The notes under the pieces were generated by a model, which worked only from the letters and a program-made list of their open reading frames with translations, ran no database searches and was not told where the DNA came from. The position numbers were made by a program, and so were the translations under genes. A stretch of 64,000 nt of DNA from Parietaria judaica (taxonomy: Eukaryota; Streptophyta; Magnoliopsida; Rosales; Urticaceae): contig OX940872.1 in assembly GCA_954871525.1 (NCBI GenBank), positions 25,701,746 through 25,765,745 of the forward strand. Reading direction: 5' to 3'. Shown here one piece after another: positions 54,358 through 64,000 of this stretch (position 1 is its first letter; each line of letters begins with the position of its first letter).

Positions 54358-55038
54358 TAGAGCTGCACAACACTAAGTCGCGATCAATCGCGACTTAATC
54401 GGCAAAAGTCGCCAAGTTGCGCATCGCGATGCATCGCGGGGAAGGAGATCGCGACGCATCGCGGCACATCGCGATTTCAAAGGGTGTTCAAATGCTTTGT
54501 TTGCGGCAAAAGTTCTAATATATTTCCAATGTTTAATTTTATTAGTTTTTACCCGAATTTAATTATTTAAAATTATTATTTAAGTATGTTATTTAATTTA
54601 AAATTAATAAATATGATAAAACAAATAAATAAATATGATAAAACAAGATATTAAAAAAAAAGTTGTGAGGAAATGAGGGAGGAAGGGGTGGTATTTATAG
54701 GGTTTGATGAGAGAGTTGGGTGGGTGAATAATTATTGTGGTGGGTGAATAATTATGAGGAGATAGTGGGTAAAAAAAAAAAAAAAATTGAAATTTTAGGG
54801 TTGAATTCGAATAAAGTAGGTAAAAATTGTGGTTGGGTAATAAATTTCGGGTGAAAAACATGTTATTATTGCCACAAACAAAAACACCACACGTATCGAT
54901 GACGTGGCATCATCCTGGCCGTTGGATAGGAATCTCGGATCACCCCCTCACGCGTCGCGACGCATACCTGGAATCGCGACGAATCGCGACTTTTGCCGCA
55001 AAATCGCGATGCATCGCGATTCCTTTTGTGCAGTACTG
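54358..55038. mobile_element. hAT-type element with ATCGCGA subterminal repeats, upstream of the ankyrin gene
   Basis: The left tip TAGAGCTGCACAA and the right tip TTGTGCAGTACTG are imperfect inverted repeats. The flanks share TACCAA (CTACCAAG and TTACCAAT), a decayed 8-bp duplication. Both subterminal regions carry many ATCGCGA, GCATCGCG and GTCGCGAC motifs, with an AT core. It ends about 565 bases before the ankyrin gene start codon, next to its CT-rich leader. Confidence 0.72.
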
Positions 55039-55603
55039 TTACCAATCAACAGCAACACTCGGTCTCAGAATCTCTCTCTCTCTTTCTTTCTGTAATAATC
55101 TCTCTTCGTTTTCAAGAATCTCTTGAAAAGGAATCATCTTTCCTTTCTTCATCTCACTGGGCTTTCTCTCTCTCTCCTCATTTTGTTTCCTTTCGATCAC
55201 TGTATTTCTCTTCATTTTTTTAATAAATTTTGATTTTTTTTTTTGGGCTCGAAACGCATACACATGCATGTTCTTTCTCGGGGTTCGTCTTGATCTGGAT
55301 TGGATCGCAGCGATTCTCTCTGGGCAATGAAGACTTAAGAGAGAGAGAAAGAGCAATCTTGGTCTCTCTCTCAAGGAGGAAGACGAAGGAGGAAGAAAGG
55401 TTTGGATTCTTCGCTTGCTTCTGGGACCCACTTGGGATTCGAGTTCGTTTCTCATTTCTCAAGTTTCAATTTGGGGTTTTGATCGAAACCCTAATCTGGG
55501 TTTAGCGAGAGTCGATCGAGATTCGATTTTGCCATGATAGGGCAGTCGTTCGGGTCTGAGGGTTGTATTCTTTCGGGTTGTTGACTCTGCTCTCTCGAGA
55601 GTC
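55039..55603 (+). promoter_or_regulatory. Promoter and 5' leader region of the ankyrin gene
   Basis: Pyrimidine-rich, with CT repeats near 55070-55095 and 55164-55180, typical of plant core promoters and leaders. A GA-rich stretch follows at 55338-55400. No clear TATA box was picked. Short upstream frames exist; their use is unknown. Confidence 0.5.
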
Positions 55604-58308
55604 ATGGCCGCCATTGATGCTTCCAAGTACGCCCACAGCCCCGTCCACAAGGCGGTGGCGACGAGGGACTACGCCGCTCTGAGGAAGATCCTCGCCTCCC
55701 TGCCCCGCCATTGCAGCCCCGCGGAGATCACCTCCGAAGAGGTGGCGCTCGCCGAGGAGGCGAAGGCCGAGGCGATCTCTGCCGTGGTTGACCGGAGAGA
55801 CGTCCCGAACCGCGACACGGCGCTGCACCTGGCGGTGAAGCTCGGCGATTTGACTGCCGCCGAGATGCTCATGGCTGCCGGGGTTGACTGGAGCCTGCAG
55901 AACGAGAACGGCTGGAGCGCGCTCCAAGAGGCGATCTGCTGCCGGGAGGAGGCGATTGCGATAACCATCGTGAGGCATTACCAGCCGCTGGCGTGGGCGA
56001 AGTGGTGCCGGAGATTGCCCCGCCTCGTCAGCGCAATCCGGCGGATGCGGGATTTCTACATGGAGATCACTTTCCACTTCGACAGCTCGGTGATCCCGTT
56101 CATTTCCCGGATTGCCCCTTCTGACACGTATCAGATTTGGAAGCGGGGAGCGAATTTGAGGGCGGATATGACCTTGGCCGGGTTTGACGGGTTTCGGATC
56201 CAGCGCTCCGATCAGACCGTGCTCTTCCTCGGCGACGGGTCGGAGGACAGGAAAGTCCCGGCGGGTTCTCTCTGCATGATCACTCACAAGGATAAGGAGG
56301 TCATGAACGCTCTGGACGAAGCCGGAGCTCCGGCGTCCGAGGAAGAGGTGAAGCAGGAAGTGGAGGCGATGTCGAAGACGAACATTTTCCGCCCGGGGAT
56401 TGACGTCACTCAGGCGGTTCTCCTCCCGCAGATGACCTGGCGGCGCCAGGAGAGGACGGAGTCAGTCGGGTTGTGGAAGGCGAGGGTGTACGATATGCAC
56501 AACGTGGTCGTGAGCGTGAAATCGCGGTCTGTCCCGGGAGCAATGACGGACGACGAGCTCTTCTCATCGTGCAACGACATCGAGGGGGAGAGCGAGGAGC
56601 TTGATGATATCTTAACTGAGGAGGAGAAGAGACAGCTCGAGGTCGCTCTGAAGCTGGACGAGAACGGCGACGGGATCGTCCCGCATCGCCGGAGCTGTTA
56701 CGAGCCGAGAGAGGTTCCGATAGAAGAAATCGAAGTGTATAGAAACGGAGAGACGAAGCAAGAGAAGAAAGGGTGGTTTGGCGGGTGGAGGAAGAAGGAC
56801 GTCAAGGCAGAGGTACCGAAGAGAATCACTCCTCCGAGGAGTTCTTGTGTAGAGGAGAAGGTGAGCGATCTTCTCGGGGATTCTCCGATCAAACCGGGGA
56901 GACATTCAGTGGAGATCGAGCCACGAAGAGGACGGGATAACAAAGCTGCTTCCTCTTCTTCTTCCGGTTTATCTAGTACCGAGACTAGAAAGGGTCGGGA
57001 AAACGAGTATAAGAAGGGATTGAGGCCGATTCTTTGGCTTTCGCCGAACTTCCCGTTACAGACGGATGAGCTTTTGCCGTTGCTTGATATTCTGGCAAAC
57101 AAGGTGAAGGCGATTCGCCGCTTGAGGGAGCTTCTTACAACAAAGCTTCCTATGGGAACCTTCCCTGTCAAGGTATGTTGCTAATTTTATTTGTTTTTTT
57201 GTAATGGCTTTAGATAGAATTACAGTTAGTAGTGTGAATGCCGATATCTCTGATCTCAAATATCCGTAATTAACGTTAGATTTTCTGTTTTTCCATGTAT
57301 CAGCAAAAAAACTAGAATATTTGTGATGTTAATTGTTTGAATAGCCGCGTCAAATTTTTCTTTCGTCGGTTGATAGATTTTGAGAGTAGTGAAAAATTGA
57401 AAGAATTAAGTTTGCATATTAAAGGATTATGCACCAAAGATTACACCCCATTCTTGACCTTGCATTGCGGTTTTTAGGTGTAATACTCGAAAACCGAGTT
57501 AATTACAACCGTATATTGAGAATTTAGTATCTGCCAAGTATATTTTTCTAGCAATATGATCCAATTTTTTCTTTTATTTTTTTGTCATGTATGTTTTTGT
57601 TATACTGGCTCAATTTCCGTTGATTATAATTGTCGTTTGGGTCCCATTTATTATCGAGTTGTCAGATATCAACGACGAGACCTGTTTTGTTGGAAACCCT
57701 AAATACAACATGGAAAAGCTTTTCTTACGGGCCGTGGTTGATGTTTGAGCGTGTCGTTATCCTTGTGGGGAAAGGCGAATTGGAGAATTTTCGTAACTTA
57801 GTGGAACAAGATAAGATGTGAAATAATATGGGCCATCAATTTAGTTTCTGAATTAGCTTTTTATGGAGTGTCGATCTCACTTTTAGTACTTGTTTTTCCG
57901 CTGATAAATCTATAATTACTTCACTGATTTCCTCGGTCCATACCGTTAATGGCAATTTTAACAATGGCAATTTTGTGAGTCCAGGTTGCTATTCCCATTG
58001 TCCCTACGATCAAAGTAATTGTGACGTTCACGAAGTTTGAAGAATTGGCGCCGTTGGATGAATTTGCAACGCCGCCGACGAGCCCTTCCAGCAGAGACAG
58101 CCCGGCTTCGTCAAACACTAACTTGTCTTGGTATCAGTGGATCAAAGCTCCTTACAACCGCTCGAGCTCGTCCGCTTCCACCAGGATCGAAACCCTTCAA
58201 GACCCGTTCGAGATTCCCCCGGATTACACGTGGGTTACCGCCGAAGCCAAGAAGAAGAAGATTCAGGAGAAGAACAAGTCGAAGAAAGCGAGAAGTCAAA
58301 CCCAATGA
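55604..58308 (+). CDS. ANKRD13-like ankyrin repeat protein with GPCR-chaperone domain (two exons)
   Basis: Exon 1 is 55604-57172 (523 codons, ending AAG before GTATGT) and exon 2 is 57985-58308 (after CCAG, starting VAIPIVPTIKVIVTF). Together they give 630 residues, close to the roughly 640 of Arabidopsis relatives. Residues about 15-125 form ankyrin repeats: NRDTALHLAVKLGDLTAAEM, then WSLQNENGWSALQEAICC. From about 148 to the end is the GPCR-chaperone (ANKRD13) domain: FYMEITFHFDSSVIPFISRI, DTYQIWKRGANLRADMTLAG, and the late motifs WLSPNFPLQTDELLPLLDIL and VTFTKFEELAPLDEFATPP. Residues 430-455 are Ser- and charge-rich linker. The C-terminus is Lys-rich. Animal ANKRD13 proteins bind ubiquitinated membrane receptors; the plant role is unproven. 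No transmembrane segment is seen. Confidence 0.95.
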
Positions 58309-58423
58309 GGAAGAAGACGCGGGTTTAGAGTTTTAAACCTGAAATGTTTAATAGAAATACCATGTAGGAAATTTCATGACTTTGTGATTAGGGTTTAGGA
58401 GAGTAATTGTAGTTAAACATTGT

Positions 58424-58451
58424 GGGGGGGGGGGGGGGGGGGGGGGGGGGG
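58424..58451. repeat. 28-base poly-G tract in the ankyrin gene 3' region
   Basis: Twenty-eight uninterrupted G, 116 bases after the stop codon, probably in the 3' UTR. It could fold as a quadruplex in RNA, or it may be a sequencing or assembly error. Confidence 0.95.
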
Positions 58452-61400
58452 TTTAAAGAAAGAAAAAAAGATTTAAATGATGATTCTTCCATTTATGCCA
58501 TTCTTGTATGTCTTTTATGTGTTTTTTTTTTCTTAATGAGAAATCTACTCCTTTTTCATTGGTCTACTTTTGTTTGAAATATTGTACAAAAATTTGCGTA
58601 ATTGGCTATATTACCCTCAAAATTTATATTTTTATTACAATATTGTCCTTGTACCTTGAGAAAGTAGCGTATTTTAGCCAATACAAAGTGACAAAAAAAA
58701 TGTGTAAAAAAAAAAGTGTAAGATCATAGATGCTCATGCAATGATGCAACCATTTTAGATTTAAGGGTTCAAGTAAAATAATATTGATTAAAATTAATAA
58801 AAAAATAATCAAGTGTGTTGAAATTTCAGTTCCGAATTTATTTTTACTTCTTATTCTTCCAAAACGGTAATTCTGGTTACGTTATTACTTTAAACGTGGT
58901 GTTCCGTTTCTTCAGAGCACTATATATTTTCGGTTCGGTGTTTAAAAACCGGATTTTTGGGGTATTATGTTCAACTATAAGTATTATATGTATGTAATCC
59001 ATTTTTTTTTAAAAAAAGTATAATATATTTGCAATGTGGACGTGATTTTGGCATGTAGTTTGATAATAATTGATTAAAAGGAGTGGGTTCTATAGGTAGT
59101 CATTTTAATAAAAGGTCTATAATATAATGTGATTTGTTGCTGATATTATCCTCTACTCAAAACTCGGATTATTTAATAATCAATTTCCAAAAGCTATATA
59201 TCATTTATCAAGATTTGATTATAAGCAATCTCTTTAAAAACTAAAAACTAAAAATACAAACAAACAAACAAGAAAGGACAAGTGAATCCCAAAATTCTAT
59301 AAAGCCAAAAGCTCAAGTTGTCTTTTGGCCTCTCTTCTTCGGAGAAAGCTACAAGTGTCACATTTATTTATATTTATTTTGTCACAATCATCTATATATC
59401 ATTATCTACATGTAATTTGTTTTTAGTATCTTCCAATATTTTCAATTAAACTTACTTATTACATAATAGTAATATAGTATTGTACACCTTGTCATATAAT
59501 TAATGTATGGAATCAGAGTTTTTATTTCCATTCTTTCATTTCGAGAAAAGAAACTAATAATGAGAATAAGATCTCTATTTTTTTTTTAATTTGGCATTAG
59601 CTGATCTTCTTTTGACTTGGATAATAAATTTAGAGGATAAGATTGAACTAGCAAAAGATTTATTTGATTTTGAGTAGAATATATGAATACATGGCCCGGC
59701 AGCCGGCACATGGCTGTTTCATTTGTCAAATTTAGCGAGCGTTATCCGTCTATTTTTTGTATTATAATTGTTTTAATAGAGCATTAAAGTTGCGTGGCCG
59801 AAAAACCTAACGAGTTGCATAAGAAAAAAATGCGGAGTGAGCTTGCCCGTTTTTTATTTGCATGTCGCTCGTGATAGTAGAACATGCACGTGTGATCTTA
59901 AAATGTGTTAATTATTACAAAACAATTATCATGGTTTAAATTTCTTAATAATAACTCGATAAGGATATATAATCGAAAGTATTAGTAGTAATTGCTTAAT
60001 TAAGCAATATTAATCACAACCAATATAGTCAAAGGAGTAGGGTCAATTGGCAACATTGGCATAGTAGTGCTATGTGCCTATTTTAACATGCATGAACAAA
60101 CATCTCGAATTTTTCAAACCAATCTTCATTATAGTTTTAATTATAGATATAATTATGTGTTTGTTAATTATTTATAACATGTTTCGGTATTATCTTGTAG
60201 GTACGAGATGCTACTCCCAACGTGTTTATTGACTAATATAATGTCTATATTTGTATACTAGCTAGATCGTGCTTATATTTATATATACATATATATGTTT
60301 ATTGACTAATATAATGTCTATATTTGTATACTAGCTAGATCGTGACACACTTGATTTGAGTGTATAACAACGTGTCCTAATAGAAAAAAAAATTAAATCC
60401 GCAACGTTTATAAATTCTAAAACTAGTTTTTTTTTTCTTGATTATTTATGAAAAAAATACTTTATGTATTATGCATTTTTTTTCTAACTTCAAAAGTCTA
60501 AAATGTCATTATCTTTCTCCTTAAACTTTTTAATAATGGTGAATATTATATATCTTTGGAGACATTAACAGAAGAAGAATACCAGGAATGAGTGGTATAC
60601 TAGTATATATATGTAATTTGTGCTAAAATTTTAACCAAAAAGATCGAAAAAAATAATAAAATAATATTAAGACAAATATAATGACCAATCTCTTGGATGT
60701 ACATTCTATTTTTCATCCACGTAATTGTAATTGTAATTATTATTATTATTATTAGAGAAATCAAAGCTACTAGGCACTTCACTACTTTTAAATTTCTTTT
60801 TATCAAACATATGAATAAAATTTTTAAAATAGCCAAATTCTATGATGTGGCGTACTTATTTTACCCTTCACCATATTATGATATGATTAAAACTAACTAT
60901 TTATTTATGCGAGCTTAAAATAATTTATAATTAACAATTTGTTAGAAATGGCGTGATTTTAGGTATTAATTTGAAACAATATCAGCTATTTAATCGTGAT
61001 ATTTATAATTAATTAGAATAAATATTTATTTCCTATAATACAGGATACATAGATAATGATAAACACAGATTAACATTGGGATGAAATTAATAAGGCTAGA
61101 TTGTACCCCACATAAACTGAAATTAACATAGCGTTTTTATGATAAACACAAATTAACATTTAGATTAACACAAATAAACTGAAATAAATACTGAATAAAC
61201 ACAAGTTTATTATGAACAAACAAACCAAAAAAGGTTGAATTTACCAATTTCGTTGAAAAAACGACATGCAAAATAAAAACTAACCACAAAGATACAATCT
61301 TTTACCTATTTCGTTGTTTCTGATTTGTATTTCTTTCTTCGGTTTCAATATCTCTTCCTCGTTCTTTCTTTGGTGCATGCAAAGAGGTTGTATTGAGTTT

Positions 61401-62049
61401 TGAATTTTGAATTTTAGGTTTATTGATGAAATAAAATTTAATGATATCATCTAACTATTTTGCGTGTAATGTTTGTCAAACTATTGACTAACAAATGACG
61501 ATAATGTGGTCAAAATATTTGTTAATAAATGACAAGAATAATTACTCAAAATCCAGTGGTTTATTTCCACGTTTTAAGCACAATTTGAAACTATTGTTTA
61601 GTTTCTTCCACGTTGTAATTGAATTGAATTGATTTAAAATCTGAATTTAATTTATAGCATTCCATTTTTATAGCATAATATTTTTTTAATTTAAAATCTG
61701 AATTTAATTGAATTGATTTCATTATCCACACGTAAATCTCGTTACTAATCAATATAATTTCAAAATTTTGCTTTGTAATCAATGTTTATTAGCTAATTAA
61801 TAATTTATATTATTATTTAATTATAAAGGTTAATTTTGTCTTTTTATAACCGTTAACGTGGTTTATTGGCTATGTCACAAAATTAACCAAACTGTGGCTA
61901 TTTTAACAATTTGAAAACATTAAAATGACTAATTAACGTAAGTTCCCTTATTATTGTTATAAAAACATAAAACGATAAATTACAGATTTTCGTTTATCTT
62001 CACAACGAGAATTGAATCGAAAAAGTAATTAATGATGAGTTATGCTACA
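58452..62049. other. AT-rich intergenic DNA
   Basis: No gene is recognised. It contains a 49-bp direct duplication (60223-60271 and 60296-60344, starting TGTTTATTGACTAATATAAT), ATT repeats near 60738 and, at 61850-61930, phrases resembling the TAGCCAAA element ends (TTAACGTGGTTTATTGGCTA). Confidence 0.5.
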
Positions 62050-62640
62050 TGTTGGGTATCCCACCTAATTGGAGGCCCAACAACGTGGGTTATTTTTTAC
62101 CCATTGACCCATGACCCGGCCCATGTGGCATAGGTCATCTTTAGTAACTTGGAGGAGAAGAGAGAGTAGTGAGAGAGAAAACAAGAGAAGATAAGAGAGA
62201 AATTCGTTGTTCTCAGAATATTGTGACTACCCTCAGGAAAATCGACATTGTGCACTCGTCTACGTAGAGGTACGATTTGAATAGTGGAGATTTGGGTTGG
62301 AGCTTTCTAGGTTGGTCTGCCGAGTGGAAACCAATGGCTGTGAAAACATTTGGAGGAGTTTTTCACAAATTCTTCTCTTGCTTGTTGTTGTAATCCGAGA
62401 TTGGTGTTCGATTTTGATGACGATTATGTATCCCTCTAGTTTTATCTATAGTGGATTTAAGCGGCCTTTGGGTCTTGTGGTTTTTTACTCCTCGTTTTGA
62501 GGGATTTCGTACGCTAAAATTGTCTCATGTTCTTGGTTGTGTTAAGATTATTATCGTCTTCGTATTGCACCGAATATTAAGAGGAATTGAAATTTCCGTT
62601 GCTTTGCACTTTCTCCAAACACAAATACAAAGAATGCATG
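62050..62640 (+). repeat. Probable copia-type LTR (solo or truncated)
   Basis: It begins TGTTGGGTATCCCACC and has a purine-rich leader (GAGAAGAGAGAGTAGTGAGA). It then runs through TATAGTGGATTTAAGCGGCC, TTTTTTACTCCTCGTTTTGA and GCTAAAATTGTCTCATG-like phrases that resemble the R/U5 part of copia LTRs. No primer site, coding region or partner LTR was found, and the right border is a guess. Confidence 0.4.
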
Positions 62641-63658
62641 AATTCGGATGGGAATTTGAACTCGATATTGTTTTTTTTTTTTTTAAATTTTTTTTGTGCG
62701 TCTAGTAATTCTTTCATGAAGAAATATGATTGTACTAATGATTAATGTATAACAATATGAATCATAATTTTTCTCGTAAAAAAATGAAAAGTTTTAAAAC
62801 AAGATAAGGTTTAGAGAGATTTAGTACAACATTGCTTATTGGTTAAATCAATAATTCGATTACTCTAAAATAAACGATAAAATAAGATGACATAATATAC
62901 TAAGAACACAAATATTCTAAATATTTAACTGACTATACTTATATCAAGATTTTTGAGAAATAAATGTAATATGATTACCGCATGGTCATTGAACGACACA
63001 AACACAAGTATTTGTCACTCCCTCGAACTCGCAATCTTCCCAAATGCTACACAAAATCGACCGAAATTATGCTATTTCCATGAGAAATGTTCAATACAAA
63101 AATAATAGAAAAAAAAACTTGCAATTATATTTAAGAAGAATAATAGTGAAACCGAATCTTGGGTTTTCTTTGTTGGTTTTTGGCCTGGTCCTGGTACTAT
63201 AAGCTTTCTAAGACCAACCCATGTCCGGTTTTTAAAATTAGGATCGGTTTTTTTTATTTTTATTTTTTATTATCAATTAGTTAACTAGGATTTATGAAAA
63301 ATACCAATTTTAAGCCGCTTTTTAAAATTATTAATTTATAAAAAAAAATATATTCAAGTCAAATCAAATAATAAACATAGTAAAAAAATCAAAAAATATA
63401 AAAAAAATTCAAAGGGTAAACCGAACCAAGAACTAGGCTGAGACCGGTCCTCATTCGGTTTACAAACTAGGTTATACCGGCTTTTTTTTTACTAGCGGGG
63501 CCAAGTTTTTTTAGAAGAATCCTGGGTAAGATCGGACTAAAACTCGGTTTCGGGCAAAAATTCGCATCCCTACTACCCAAATGTTTACAACCAATTTTCT
63601 CTACTTAAGTCACCAAAATTCAGAGATTGTAAGCATGTGAAGACGTCAAAATTATTAC
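62641..63658. other. AT-rich intergenic or intronic DNA
   Basis: No gene is seen. 63170-63560 shows loose inverted phrases around ACCGGTCC and CGGTTT that may be an old element. The last part is probably intron of the gene at 63659. Confidence 0.4.
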
Positions 63659-64000
63659 CTTGGCTCAAACTCAAGAACATGAGCAATATCTTTGCCATAA
63701 GCATCAGGCCACGTCACTCTCCTCTTCTCAACCTTTTGTTGACTTTCGTTGACTCTTGTGTTCTTGAGATTGCTCTTGAGATTATAAGAGTGTCCATTGC
63801 TATGAGCTTTGTTGAAACTCTTAGTTGTGCCAACTTCTTCTTCATCTTTCTTTTCATCTTGAGAAGGCCCCTTGGTTCTACAATTATCGCCGTTTCCTTC
63901 GCGATAAGCACCGGCGTTTTCGCCGAGCCCCCTCGAAGGCGCGTAGCAATACCACACCAAGGCAGTGCACTTGTTCTGCGCCGCCTGCGCCAGAACTATT
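63659..64000 (-). CDS. Uncharacterised plant protein, partial exon (5' end beyond the window)
   Basis: On the minus strand the frame is open from base 64000 to a splice donor AG|GTAATA at 63659/63658. It encodes at least 114 residues: LAQAAQNKCTALVWYCYAPS, then a Lys/Glu-rich, Asn-rich disordered stretch, then KRRVTWPDAYGKDIAHVLEFEP at the exon end. This last motif looks conserved and recalls small plant-specific proteins of unknown role with a (R/K)V(S/T)WPDAYGKDIA motif. I cannot name the gene. The reading frame would otherwise stop two codons after the donor, so splicing is likely but not certain. Confidence 0.6.

Noticed and set aside
62297..62705. Open frames near 62300-62700 as a gene
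   Set aside because: The surrounding sequence resembles a copia LTR leader and the frames show no domain.

Overview
This is a plant nuclear window, AT-rich between genes, with spliced genes, chalcone synthase paralogues and dense plant transposable elements. Resemblance of the chalcone synthases to those of Antirrhinum and Lamiaceae suggests a Lamiales eudicot. That placement comes from memory of the families, not from a search.

Layout. 1-4492: the 5' part of a Ty3/gypsy retrotransposon of Tat/Retand type on the minus strand (LTR, primer-binding site, gag, start of pol), running off the left edge. 4493-12528: Helitron territory, with two Helitron 3' ends (7882 and 12528) and a 5' end near 8043 that carries a perfect 192-bp tandem duplication. 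13132-17336: a complete 14-exon chloroplast dihydroxy-acid dehydratase gene on the minus strand (branched-chain amino acid synthesis). 17337-25766: no intact gene; a decayed copia element, a Mutator-like element with long inverted arms and a hAT element with a clean 8-bp target duplication.

25766-41400: the centrepiece, a tandem array of three intact chalcone synthase genes on the plus strand (25977-27736, 30037-31700, 39004-40598). Each encodes 390 residues, is split at Cys60, and keeps every catalytic and specificity residue. A decayed fourth copy lies at about 41221-41400. All three promoters share a MYB-type ACCAAAC box, two G-boxes and a TATAAATA box. The coding sequences look like a gene-conversion mosaic. 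The gap between copies 2 and 3 holds a LINE inserted into a 93-bp tandem array and two large inverted-repeat elements.

41401-55038: transposon-rich DNA with a copia pol relic, a Pack-MULE-like element, a hAT nested inside another hAT, and small inverted-repeat elements. 55604-58308: a complete two-exon gene for an ANKRD13-like ankyrin/GPCR-chaperone-domain protein, with a 28-G homopolymer just after the stop. 58452-63658: AT-rich, with a probable copia LTR. 63659-64000: the end of an exon of an uncharacterised plant gene, cut by the right edge.

The genes do not form one pathway. Chalcone synthase starts flavonoid synthesis; the dehydratase serves valine, leucine and isoleucine synthesis; the ankyrin protein is probably a membrane-trafficking or chaperone factor.
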